DNA of 64,000 nt, from the NCBI GenBank assembly GCA_964465375.1, contig CAYXIJ010000002.1, positions 62,001 through 126,000 on the forward strand, in the 5' to 3' direction. Shown here in pieces: positions 40,934 through 49,031 of this stretch. The notes beneath the pieces were generated by a model that had not been told where the DNA came from, did no database searches, and was given only the letters and a program-made list of their open reading frames with translations. Position numbers and translations under genes: made by a program. Position 1 is the stretch's first letter. Each line of letters begins with the position of its first letter. The DNA is from CAJWKT01 sp964465375. GTDB lineage: Bacteria; Pseudomonadota; Gammaproteobacteria; Steroidobacterales; Rariloculaceae.

Positions 40934-42277
40934 TCAGGTGTCAGTCGCTACACCCGTATCGACTGCCTCCGAATTCACGTCCTCGTTTTGGCCCACTGAT
41001 TTGCTACCTGACGCAGTCTCGGGAATTGCGATAAGTTCCAATTCACTTGGTGGGAGCTCCGTATATATCGACATATCTGCGGGCAGAAGCCCAGTCTCTG
41101 AAACAAATAGATCTTTTAGTAACTGACGCCATTCCTGATATTGCACATCTGCCGTTCCCGTCAGACGATGTTGTGTACCCTCAATCTCTACCACCATCGG
41201 CCTGACTTCGTCATCAAAGCTACTAGAAAGCTCTTCGAGGGTTTCCTCGTGCAAACGCTTTTCCTGCTTTCGGACAGCACCAGTTCTAATCATATCCATC
41301 CCCACGTACATCAGGGCATCCCGCACCATGCGATCTGAGAAACTATTACCATCACTTTGACTACCATAGACCACGGAAGCCACCACTGTCGCAATACCAA
41401 GACCGGTACGCCACCGAGTGGATCGTTGTAATTCCTTTATGGCAATTGCTTCTTCGCGTGAAAATTGGCGCCACCCATCATAAGACTCAATAGAGTCTTG
41501 ATAGAATTGATCGTAATGCTGGTTCAAGGTTTCCACAAACAAATGCTCTCGCTCGCGAATCCGTTGGGTTCGGTCAAACATTGGATCCCCTTCAGCAGGT
41601 AAGCGCCTGAGCTCATATTCCCCCCGATTGCTCTGAACAACATGCTCTCCAAAAGCCTCTGGGCTCAACTCTCCTGCAAAACGCAGCTGGGCTATAGATC
41701 TGATTTTCTCAGCCTCGTTGATCGCTAATTTCTCCTGTACCACCGCCAAGTCGTTTGCGATAGAGCTAAAAACATCTTGATAAGGATCTAAGCCCCCAAA
41801 CCTTTGTCGGTTATAGGCCCCGGCCGCAGTACCCATACCATACTCACCATCCAACCAAACGCGACCGCAAGCGTCAATGGCTCTCACATAAAGCAAGAAC
41901 TCATCTCCATCGGATCGTAGAATTTCAGCCGTAACATTGACATCTGCCGCAGTGGAGACCGAGGGCGTAACCCAGACTGCGCCCCAGTGACCGCTTCTCT
42001 GTAGCGTATCTCTCAGAGTCACTGCCATATAACGAGCCTCGGTTCGGCGGATGTAAACGAAAGTGCCATCTCTAATAAGTTCCTCGAGAATTTCTTTATC
42101 CACTTCACCTTCAGGAACCCCTGAATCAAAAACAGCTATACCAATGTCGAGCAGCTGCTCTTCCGGAATAGACTGGGTGGCAGGCACCAAATCGACCGAG
42201 TGAGCCAAACGAACCTCATTACTTGCGCACCCCGAAATAAGGCTTGCTAATACAAAAAGAAAATAAGTCGCCCGCAT
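40934..42277 (-). CDS. Large lipoprotein of unknown family
   Basis: A 447-residue lipoprotein: signal peptide with lipobox LISGCAS. The N-terminal ~150 residues (DIGIAVFDSGVPE, ARYMAVTLRDTLQRSG, VNVTAEILRSDGDEF, VRAIDACGRVWLDG) resemble the alpha/beta domains of LpoB/TolB-N/CsgG-type lipoproteins, which is only a fold-level impression. The middle is helical and charged, and a short hydrophobic stretch (GLGIATVVASVVYGS) lies near residue 295. The C-terminus is Glu/Ser-rich. GAGGT sits 8 bases before the ATG. It is the second gene of the presumed operon. Confidence 0.75.
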   Translation of the reverse strand: MRATYFLFVLASLISGCASNEVRLAHSVDLVPATQSIPEEQLLDIGIAVFDSGVPEGEVDKEILEELIRDGTFVYIRRTEARYMAVTLRDTLQRSGHWGAVWVTPSVSTAADVNVTAEILRSDGDEFLLYVRAIDACGRVWLDGEYGMGTAAGAYNRQRFGGLDPYQDVFSSIANDLAVVQEKLAINEAEKIRSIAQLRFAGELSPEAFGEHVVQSNRGEYELRRLPAEGDPMFDRTQRIREREHLFVETLNQHYDQFYQDSIESYDGWRQFSREEAIAIKELQRSTRWRTGLGIATVVASVVYGSQSDGNSFSDRMVRDALMYVGMDMIRTGAVRKQEKRLHEETLEELSSSFDDEVRPMVVEIEGTQHRLTGTADVQYQEWRQLLKDLFVSETGLLPADMSIYTELPPSELELIAIPETASGSKSVGQNEDVNSEAVDTGVATDT

Positions 42278-42293
42278 AGAAAATTACCTCACT

Positions 42294-42986
42294 TCACTGG
42301 CGAGCCAGAATTTTATTGTATTCATTATATTCTTCCCACAGAGCTGCACGAAGAAATGGGTCCTCTTCTTCGGTTGCCGCCTCGCACAATTGGCGCGCAA
42401 CTGTGTCTTCGTCTTCACAACCTTCTACTGATGGCATTGTTTCTTCATCTGTGATTTCGTCGGCACGAAAAGATTGATTTTCCCTGCTATTACTGGAATC
42501 ACCGCCTCCGCTTTGGCCTACAGGGACCTCAGGAGAACCCCCAACCTCTGCTGTTTGGCCCAAAATTTCATCTGCGGCCGTACCTATGCCAGCACGTGCC
42601 ATAGATGCCTGCTCTGCACCCATAATCCGATCAAAATCCTCAAGGGAACGATCAAATTCGTCATCACCACCCCGGCCCTGCTGACCTGTACCTGCCTGAG
42701 TTCCGTCAGGCCAACTGCCAGTCTGACCATCGCCCGCTGTTTGCTCTTCGCCCTGCTGACCGGACTGGCTGCCTGGTGGCATTTGAGGGCCGCCCGCTGT
42801 TTGCTCTTCGCCCTGCTGACCGGACTGGCTGCCTGGTGGCATTTGAGGGCCACGTGACTGGGATTGGGACGGCGGCATGGGACTCTGAGGGCCTTGTTGG
42901 CTAGGCATGGGAGGTGTACTGGTACACGCCACTAATCCTAGCGCTAACCCAGTCACTATCGGAAAAACCTTGAAAAATTTGCTCAT
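42294..42986 (-). CDS. Gln/Gly/Pro-rich lipoprotein with tandem repeats
   Basis: About 230 residues from ATG at 42986: signal peptide with lipobox GLVACTS, then a low-complexity Pro/Gln/Ser/Gly linker holding two identical 20-residue repeats encoded by the 60-bp duplication, a charged middle (DDEFDRSLEDFDRIMGAEQA) and an acidic C-terminal region with two Cys and LWEEYNEYNKILARQ. A longer frame starts at 43085 with GAGG 8 bases upstream, but adds 33 residues before the signal peptide, so the lipobox favours 42986. First gene of the presumed operon. No family is recognised; the linker looks suited to span the periplasm or peptidoglycan. Confidence 0.65.
   Translation of the reverse strand: MSKFFKVFPIVTGLALGLVACTSTPPMPSQQGPQSPMPPSQSQSRGPQMPPGSQSGQQGEEQTAGGPQMPPGSQSGQQGEEQTAGDGQTGSWPDGTQAGTGQQGRGGDDEFDRSLEDFDRIMGAEQASMARAGIGTAADEILGQTAEVGGSPEVPVGQSGGGDSSNSRENQSFRADEITDEETMPSVEGCEDEDTVARQLCEAATEEEDPFLRAALWEEYNEYNKILARQ
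42731..42850 (-). repeat. Perfect 60-bp tandem duplication in lipoprotein gene
   Basis: Bases 42731-42790 and 42791-42850 are identical over 60 positions, in frame, encoding two identical 20-residue units rich in Gly, Gln and Pro. The identity at every third position points to recent duplication or ongoing slippage. Confidence 0.97.
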
Positions 42987-43305
42987 TTTCGGAACCCGCT
43001 GGCGGCATCCGGTGCCCATAGCCTCTAAATACTTAGATGCTCGTAGGAATAAAAAGGTTGCGTATTCCCGCATTTTTAACTCCATAATCGAACCTCACTT
43101 ATGCAAATTATGCTCTTATGCAGACGCCTATGTTCCTATATTAACTGTCGTTTTAACTTTTTTGGTGGAATTTAACTTGAATTTTTCCATAATGCAGTCA
43201 AGTAAGTACGCCCAAAAGCCACCAAAGACCGCCTAAGCGTCCTGTACCCCATAAACCGGGCAGTGCTGGTACTATCCTACGCTCACACACGCTCAAAGGA
43301 TGCTC
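42987..43305. other. Divergent intergenic region upstream of the vWA/kinase operon
   Basis: About 319 bases between the favoured lipoprotein start and the DUF4399 start. It may hold a 33-codon N-terminal extension of the lipoprotein (to 43085). Beyond that it is AT-rich around 43130-43200 and should contain the operon promoter. I see no operator, hairpin or RNA gene strong enough to name. Confidence 0.5.
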
Positions 43306-43746
43306 ATGAAGACGATAACATTGATCACCAGCATTGTTCTATCAGTTTGGATTCCGATGGCAGGCTCCCAAGAAGTCACCCTACCCCGAACTCCAGCGCC
43401 TGATGGAGCATTGGCCTACATTCAATCGCCAAAAGATGGTGATGAGGTGTCATCACCTTTTACGGTGAGATTTGGATTAAGGGGCCTAGGAATTGCCCCT
43501 GCGTTGACGCAATTTCCAAACACTGGACACCATCACCTGCTAGTGGATACCGACCCGCTGCCTCCAGAAAATCAACCACTTCCTGCCACGGATAAAATCA
43601 TTCATTACGGGCTTGGCCAAACTGAAACGGAGCTAGAGTTATCTCTTGGGGTACATACTCTCCAGATGGTAGTAGGAGACCATCTACATATTCCTCACCT
43701 ACCACCTGTAATATCCCAGAGAATCACCATAACCGTAGTCGAATAA
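43306..43746 (+). CDS. Exported DUF4399 protein
   Basis: About 146 residues with a signal peptide (TLITSIVLSVWIPMAGSQ) and one DUF4399 domain. The pattern FGLRGLGIAPA, then NTGHHHLLVDT, then GLGQTETELELSLGVHTLQMVVGDHLH is characteristic, with clustered histidines that could bind metal. The function of the family is unknown. The ATG at 43306 is chosen over 43300 because AAAGGA lies 6 bases before it. It is divergent from the large lipoprotein/vWA operon and 55 bases before cysK. Confidence 0.82.
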   Translation: MKTITLITSIVLSVWIPMAGSQEVTLPRTPAPDGALAYIQSPKDGDEVSSPFTVRFGLRGLGIAPALTQFPNTGHHHLLVDTDPLPPENQPLPATDKIIHYGLGQTETELELSLGVHTLQMVVGDHLHIPHLPPVISQRITITVVE

Positions 43747-43801
43747 GAGCCGCAATATGTCCCTGTTTCAAACTAATCCTTCAAATTAAAAAGAGAGCTT
43801 T

Positions 43802-44806
43802 ATGGATATTCGTGAAGGCTTTATTGACGCAATAGGAAATACGCCGCTAATTAAGCTGCGGAGAGCATCTGAGATCACGGGCTGTACAATTCTCGGAAAG
43901 GCTGAATATTTAAACCCGGGTGGATCAGTGAAAGACAGAGCAGCTAAATATATTGTTTTGGACGCAGAAAAGCATGGTCTTATAGAACCGGGAGGGCTCA
44001 TTGTAGAAGGGACTGCAGGCAACACGGGAATTGGCTTAGCTCGTGTTGCTAACGCAAGGGGCTATCAAACACTTATTTTAATACCGGATACGCAGTCACA
44101 AGAAAAAAAAGATGCGTTACGTGTCAGTGGCGCTGAACTGCGAGAAGTGCCAGCGGTACCCTACCGAGACCCCAACAATTATGTCCACGTAGCTGAAAGA
44201 ACTGCAAAAGAACTTAGTCAAACAGCACCTAACGGCGTTCTCTATGCTAATCAGTGGGACAATTTGGCAAACAGAGAAGGGCACACAGCAAGTACCGGAC
44301 CAGAAATTTGGCAACAAACAGATGGTAGTGTTGATGGTTTTATCTGTGCTGTTGGAACTGGCGGGACGCTAGCTGGTGTAAGTGCCTACCTAAAACACAA
44401 AAATCCTGATGTAGTTGTTGCAGCTGCAGATCCCATGGGAGCGGCAATTTACAGCTGGATTAAAACTGGGGAGCTTAAGGCGGAAGGTAGCTCTATCAGT
44501 GAAGGTATTGGACAGGGACGTGTGACTGGTAACCTAAAGGATTCACTTATTGATAACGCATATCAAATCTCAGATGAAGAAATGCTCTCCACATGTTACT
44601 CATTGCTGCAACTAGAAGGACTGTTACTTGGGGGATCCAGTGGGGTTAACGTTGCGGGGGCAATTCAATTAGCTAAAGACTTAGGGCCGGGCAAAACGAT
44701 CGTGACAATCCTATGTGACTCTGGAAGTCGATATCAATCCAAAATCTATAATCCAGCGTTCCTAGCGTCAGAAGGACTGCCGTTGCCACCATGGTTACCT
44801 CAATAA
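43802..44806 (+). CDS. cysK: Cysteine synthase
   Basis: A 334-residue beta-family PLP enzyme making cysteine from O-acetylserine and sulfide. The PLP lysine is in GGSVKDRAA (Lys44), the substrate loop is EGTAGNTGIGLA and the phosphate-binding loop is GTGGTLAG. The C-terminal LCDSGSRYQSK is standard. The EGTAGNTG form and the ~334-residue length differ from E. coli CysK (EPTSGNTG) and resemble a CysK branch also seen in fungi. A cystathionine gamma-synthase/lyase-type enzyme lies on the other strand downstream, consistent with sulfur amino acid metabolism. Confidence 0.9.
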   Translation: MDIREGFIDAIGNTPLIKLRRASEITGCTILGKAEYLNPGGSVKDRAAKYIVLDAEKHGLIEPGGLIVEGTAGNTGIGLARVANARGYQTLILIPDTQSQEKKDALRVSGAELREVPAVPYRDPNNYVHVAERTAKELSQTAPNGVLYANQWDNLANREGHTASTGPEIWQQTDGSVDGFICAVGTGGTLAGVSAYLKHKNPDVVVAAADPMGAAIYSWIKTGELKAEGSSISEGIGQGRVTGNLKDSLIDNAYQISDEEMLSTCYSLLQLEGLLLGGSSGVNVAGAIQLAKDLGPGKTIVTILCDSGSRYQSKIYNPAFLASEGLPLPPWLPQ

Positions 44807-44841
44807 TAATACGGTAGCAATCAGTCTCTCGAGCAACCCAC

Positions 44842-46011
44842 TTAACTAAAAACCCTTGCAAAGGCCTTCTCTAAATCGCCAATTAAATCGTCTGGATGTT
44901 CCAACCCTATGGAAAGACGGACCGTACTGTCTTTTATGCCTGCTTGCTTAAGTTCCTGCTCATCTAAGTCGCTGGCAAAATAAAGTTTAACTGGGGCAAC
45001 CAGAGATTCTGCAGAGCCAATACTGGAAGCAGTAGCAAACAACTTGAGGGCATCAATAAATGCCCATGTATGTGTCTTGTCTCCCTTTAAGTTAAATGTC
45101 AATACTGCCCCACACCCATCCATTTGTTTAGTTGCTAATTTGTGTTCAGAGTCACTTTTGAGGCCCGGATAAAAGACTTTTTCTACTAGAGGGCTAGCTG
45201 CAAGGTACTCAGCAACAGCAAGTGCTGATGATGAGTGGCGGGCATGACGAAGGTGATAAGTTCTAAGCCCTCTTAGGATTAGGTAGGCAGCACCAGGATC
45301 CATCGTCGAACCTATGCTGGTTGCTAATTCATGAATAGCCTTGATGCGTCCTTCATCAGCTATCACAACACCGCCCATAACATCTCCGTGTCCACTCGCA
45401 TACTTAGTTAGGCTGTGTACGTAATAGTCGATTTCAAACTGCCCATGATTATGTAAGCCGCCGAATGTATTATCCAGCACGGTAGTAACATTATGTTTTT
45501 TTGCCAAAGATACTATGCCCTCAATATCTGGAACCTGTAGCATAGGGTTGGTTGGCGCCTCAAAAATCAACAACTTTGTGTCTTCTTGGGCAAAAACGCG
45601 CTCTAAATCATCATGTTGATGAACATCTAACATCGAATAATTAATACCAAAACGCGGCAGTACATTTCTTACCAAAGTCCGGATTGGTCGGTATGACTGG
45701 ACGAAAAACGTCAGTCGTTCACCGGCTTGTAAGTTGCCCAACAAAGAAAGCCATACTGCTGCCATCCCACTTGCCACACAAACCCCGTCCGCCCGACCCT
45801 GAAGCTCAGCTGATAAAAGCTCGAGTTGTCGTGTTGTAGGGTTAGCGTCGCGTGTGTACTCGAACCCCGTATGCCGAGCCTCCGGATTCAAAGAAGCCTC
45901 AATGCTCGGATAGGTAAACTTTACGGAGCGATAGATGGGCGGGACGACTGCCTCATTGCCATCAGGTAATAACACCTTGCGTTGATGTGTAAGCCGGGTT
46001 TCTTTCTTCAT
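44842..46011 (-). CDS. Cys/Met metabolism PLP-dependent enzyme (trans-sulfuration family)
   Basis: A 389-residue gamma-family PLP enzyme. VPPIYRSVKFTYPS and YTRDANPTTRQLE form the N-terminal family pattern. The PLP lysine is in VHSLTKYASGHGDVMGG, with the Asp in VLDNTFGG. The C-terminal TVRLSIGLEHPDDLI is usual. Cystathionine beta/gamma-lyase, O-succinyl- or O-acetylhomoserine sulfhydrylase cannot be separated by eye. It is downstream of a MOSC gene by 11 bases on the same strand, and a second enzyme of this family lies just beyond. Confidence 0.85.
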   Translation of the reverse strand: MKKETRLTHQRKVLLPDGNEAVVPPIYRSVKFTYPSIEASLNPEARHTGFEYTRDANPTTRQLELLSAELQGRADGVCVASGMAAVWLSLLGNLQAGERLTFFVQSYRPIRTLVRNVLPRFGINYSMLDVHQHDDLERVFAQEDTKLLIFEAPTNPMLQVPDIEGIVSLAKKHNVTTVLDNTFGGLHNHGQFEIDYYVHSLTKYASGHGDVMGGVVIADEGRIKAIHELATSIGSTMDPGAAYLILRGLRTYHLRHARHSSSALAVAEYLAASPLVEKVFYPGLKSDSEHKLATKQMDGCGAVLTFNLKGDKTHTWAFIDALKLFATASSIGSAESLVAPVKLYFASDLDEQELKQAGIKDSTVRLSIGLEHPDDLIGDLEKAFARVFS

Positions 46012-46022
46012 GACTTAGTCCA

Positions 46023-46823
46023 TTATAAAAGTTCGATTGGGTCCCCTACATTGAGTGTCCCAAGACGCCGTGGAATGAGATTCTGGCCAAACATTACACC
46101 TTCTGGACCCCGGCGAAACCCCTTAAGCGTCATAAGGGGCTCTCCGGCTACATCCTTACGAGCAGTGTCTGGGTCGACAGTGGTAAGTACGCAACGTGCA
46201 CAGGCCCAACCCAAATCAAACTCAACCTCCCCAATTCGAATGCGCGACCAATTATCCTCAGCAAATGGCCTGTCGGCGGTTGTCACTAAATTAGGCCGAA
46301 ATCGTTTCATCTCCACTGGCTGCATGAGCCGCTTATTTAGCTCATTCAGTGACGCTTCAGAAATCAATAAAAGTGGGGACCCATCAGCAAAACTGACTTG
46401 ATCTCCAACTTTTCCCCTGCCTGCCCTCAAGGCACGGCGATGTTGTTTGCCCATATAGACGAGCTGACACGGAAATCCCATGACCTGCGTGAACCACTCA
46501 TTCACACTATCTGGGCCTAAACTTACCTCCATATGATCGCGCCAAACCTTGACCTGCCGCACTCTATGCCATTCCAAGTCTACTGAAAACTCTAACGGAG
46601 GCTGGCCTGGAGCCGTCACCTCTAAACCAGAATCACGCACGTCGACTTGAATCAAGGTCATCTTTGGATACTCTCGTTGTGTCAAAAAACGACCGGTGAC
46701 ATCTACTAACATGTAACGTCTATCTCCCTGAAGGCCCCGCTCTTCAACGGCCGCGCTCTGTACCGAAATTTGTCCACAGGACTTAAGGGGAAAAATATTG
46801 ATCTCCGTAAGATTCGGCATCAC
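46023..46823 (-). CDS. MOSC domain protein with N-terminal beta-barrel domain
   Basis: A 266-residue protein of the YcbX/mARC-like group. The N-terminal MOSC_N domain has INIFPLKSCG and the ERGLQGDRRYMLVD segment. The MOSC domain carries the conserved Cys in GWACARCVLTTVDPDTA, which can ligate molybdenum, and ends GDPIELL. Such proteins reduce N-hydroxylated compounds or handle sulfur on Moco. There is no fused ferredoxin, so an external electron donor is needed. It fits with the moa/moc genes in this window and lies between two PLP sulfur enzymes. Confidence 0.87.
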   Translation of the reverse strand: MMPNLTEINIFPLKSCGQISVQSAAVEERGLQGDRRYMLVDVTGRFLTQREYPKMTLIQVDVRDSGLEVTAPGQPPLEFSVDLEWHRVRQVKVWRDHMEVSLGPDSVNEWFTQVMGFPCQLVYMGKQHRRALRAGRGKVGDQVSFADGSPLLLISEASLNELNKRLMQPVEMKRFRPNLVTTADRPFAEDNWSRIRIGEVEFDLGWACARCVLTTVDPDTARKDVAGEPLMTLKGFRRGPEGVMFGQNLIPRRLGTLNVGDPIELL

Positions 46824-46846
46824 GGGTCTTCGCTTTCCAAAAAAAA

Positions 46847-47998
46847 CTAGATGTAACTCAAGGCTTGGCTTAGATCTGCGATGAGATCCTCAACATCCTC
46901 TAGTCCTACCGAGAGCCTCAGAAAACTGTCGGTTATACCTACCCGGTCCCTCTCTGCTTTATCGACATCAGCATGCGTCATAGTCACGGGATGAGTTATT
47001 AGTGTCTCCACCGACCCCAGATTTTCCGCCAGCGCACAAAGTCTAAGAGCGCCAATAAGTTTTTTTCCGGCTTCTACTCCGCCATGTACCTCAAACCCAA
47101 GCATAGCGCCAAAGCCTTCTGCTTGACGGCTAGCCAGCTCGAATTGGCTAAATGATTCTAATCCTGGATAGTTAACCGTCGATACCTTCGGATGAGACTC
47201 TAGAAATTCAGCAATAGCCTGGGCATTGGCTGATTGCCTCTCGAGTCGAATGGACAGCGTCTTGCAACCCTGCAAGGTGAGCCACGCAACCCAAGGAGAC
47301 ATAATGACGCCACTTGCGTTCTGGATAAACCGAATAGGTTCATCTAAATCCTGGCTCTTGGTGATAACCGCACCCCCTACTGTGGCATTGTGTCCATCAA
47401 AATATTTGGTTGTACTATGGATCACAATATCTGCGCCTAATTCCAAAGGCCGCTGGTAGAAAGGTGTTAGGAAAGTGTTATCAACCGCATGGGTAATACC
47501 ACGGGAACGAGAAATCTCAGAAATCGCGGCAATATCCGTACACTTAAGGTTCGGATTAGCCGGTGTTTCCGTCAATATCAATCGCGTATTATCTTTAATC
47601 GCTGCACTTACCGTGTCCGGGTCAGATGTATCAGAAAATGTAAACTCAACACCATAACGCTGGTATATCTTTGTACATAAACGGTAAGTACCCCCATACG
47701 CTACATCAGACACCACGGCATGCTCTCCTCCATTGAGGGATGCCTGAATAACAGCCTGAATTGCAGCCATCCCAGTGGAATAGCAGGTGCAATCAAATCC
47801 CCCCTCCAGCGATGACAATTTTTTCTCCAGCGCCCGGACGGTAGGATTTGCACTCCGCGAATAAGAATAGCCCTTACCAAGGTAATCATCCACGGACTCC
47901 TGCACAAAGGTAGTAGTCTGATACACAGGCGTTAAGATAGACCCTGTAACAGGATCCGGGCTCACTCCTGCGTGAATTTGTTTTGTTGTAAAACCCAT
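46847..47998 (-). CDS. Cystathionine gamma-synthase/lyase family PLP enzyme
   Basis: About 383 residues from ATG at 47998; a GTG-started frame to 48052 adds 18 unlikely residues. QIHAGVSPDPVTGSILTPVYQTTTF is split by the known PLP-phosphate region YSYSRSANPTVRALE. The PLP lysine is in IHSTTKYFDGHN, and the C-terminal DSFLRLSVGLEDVEDLI is standard. It could be MetB-type synthesis (methionine) or a gamma-lyase (cysteine). GGAGA-ATTG-TCTCC in front of the ATG can form a small hairpin over the ribosome binding site. It lies 23 bases upstream of the MOSC gene. Confidence 0.87.
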   Translation of the reverse strand: MGFTTKQIHAGVSPDPVTGSILTPVYQTTTFVQESVDDYLGKGYSYSRSANPTVRALEKKLSSLEGGFDCTCYSTGMAAIQAVIQASLNGGEHAVVSDVAYGGTYRLCTKIYQRYGVEFTFSDTSDPDTVSAAIKDNTRLILTETPANPNLKCTDIAAISEISRSRGITHAVDNTFLTPFYQRPLELGADIVIHSTTKYFDGHNATVGGAVITKSQDLDEPIRFIQNASGVIMSPWVAWLTLQGCKTLSIRLERQSANAQAIAEFLESHPKVSTVNYPGLESFSQFELASRQAEGFGAMLGFEVHGGVEAGKKLIGALRLCALAENLGSVETLITHPVTMTHADVDKAERDRVGITDSFLRLSVGLEDVEDLIADLSQALSYI

Positions 47999-48525
47999 GG
48001 GAGACAATTCTCCGACAAAGCTAGTCTCACATGATACCTCAAGGCCTACCACACCACGCTAAAATGAGTGCCCAAAAAAGGAGGCTGTCATACTATTAAA
48101 AGGATCCTGCTGTCATGGCCTGGTTTCATTTACCGTGCATTCTGAGCATACCCATTAACAAGTGAAGAAACTGGAGAGAAAACAAAGAGCCATCTCCAAA
48201 GATCTTTTTGCAAAATATGTGGTAGTAGCTTACGGGCCTGATCACCAAAATGGCAGAACCTGTTCATCCATTTGCCTCGATTATTGATAGCTCCCTACCA
48301 ATCCCACCGAAACGGACTCATCTTATGACAAGCTCTAAAACAGAGTGGGTAGTCTTGCGCACAGATCCGCAAAATCAAGTGTTCGAACAATACCCCAAAG
48401 AATCAATAGCTGAGTAGCATAAGCAGCTAGGCTAGAAAACTAATTTTTCCACGCTCCAGCGCAACCGGCGGATCATGTCATAATAGCAATACTATCGAAA
48501 CCTGACGCTCTACGAAAAACAACAA
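47999..48525. other. Longest gene-poor gap in the window
   Basis: About 527 bases between the cystathionine enzyme start and RidA. It should contain divergent promoters for both. The only coding signal I see is a 55-codon frame at 48250-48417. No tRNA, riboswitch or clear repeat is visible. Confidence 0.6.
48250..48417 (+). CDS. Possible small hypothetical protein, 55 codons
   Basis: ATG at 48250 to TAG at 48417. The product is hydrophilic, with a Pro-rich start (LPIPPKRTH) and a segment TEWVVLRTDPQNQVFEQYP that has protein-like composition. No Shine-Dalgarno sequence is obvious and an in-frame TAG lies 7 codons upstream, so the frame is closed. Unknown family; it may be real, or chance in a long gap. 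Confidence 0.3.
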   Translation: MAEPVHPFASIIDSSLPIPPKRTHLMTSSKTEWVVLRTDPQNQVFEQYPKESIAE

Positions 48526-49005
48526 ATGGCCGGTCGCATAGACACAAGACTCGAAGAATTGGGGATCATTTTACCGCAAGCACAAAAGCCTAGAGTCGCC
48601 AAGATCCTTCCCTATACGATTAGCGGAAATTTATTATTTGTGTCCGGCCAAATCCCTCAATGGGAAGGTGAAATCCGCTACCAGGGCAAAATTGGAAGAA
48701 ACCTCACCCTGGAGGAAGGCCGTGAGGCGGCGCGTTTGAGCGCTCTCAATCTACTCGCCCATACACGCAACGCTTTGGCCGGCAATCTGGACCGCATCAA
48801 TCGCTTTCTAAAAGTAAATGGTTTTGTCAGTGTCACTGAGGACTTCGACGAAGTTGCCGCGGTAGTGAACGGAGCGTCAGAATTAATTCAAGAAATATTC
48901 GGTGACGCCGGCACGCACGCGCGTATCGCGATTGGCGCTGCGAACATGCCCATCGGTGTCTCAGTGGAGATTGAGGCAATTATCGAAATAAACTCTGACT
49001 CTTAA
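48526..49005 (+). CDS. RidA family protein (YjgF-like)
   Basis: A 159-residue RidA/YjgF/UK114-fold protein of the longer subgroup (about 150 residues). FVSGQIPQWEGEI begins the core. The conserved Arg that binds the imine carboxylate is in HARIAIGAANMPIG, followed by SVEIEAI. RidA proteins hydrolyse reactive enamine/imine products of PLP enzymes. Several PLP enzymes lie in this window, and the class III aminotransferase gene is convergent 26 bases away. Functional linkage is inference. Confidence 0.87.
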   Translation: MAGRIDTRLEELGIILPQAQKPRVAKILPYTISGNLLFVSGQIPQWEGEIRYQGKIGRNLTLEEGREAARLSALNLLAHTRNALAGNLDRINRFLKVNGFVSVTEDFDEVAAVVNGASELIQEIFGDAGTHARIAIGAANMPIGVSVEIEAIIEINSDS

Positions 49006-49031
49006 ATCAGGAAGTGACTACAGTTAAGCCC

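Noticed and set aside
42474..42857. 127-codon plus-strand frame with Cys/Leu-rich repeats
   Set aside because: It is antisense to the lipoprotein gene and its repeats are only the complement of the 60-bp duplication.
30613..43085. Zorya-type anti-phage system (ExbB/MotA-like channel plus OmpA-like protein)
   Set aside because: No ZorB-like fusion of TM helix and OmpA domain, and no helicase or nuclease gene is present; the kinase, PEGA, SUMF and vWA genes do not belong to Zorya.
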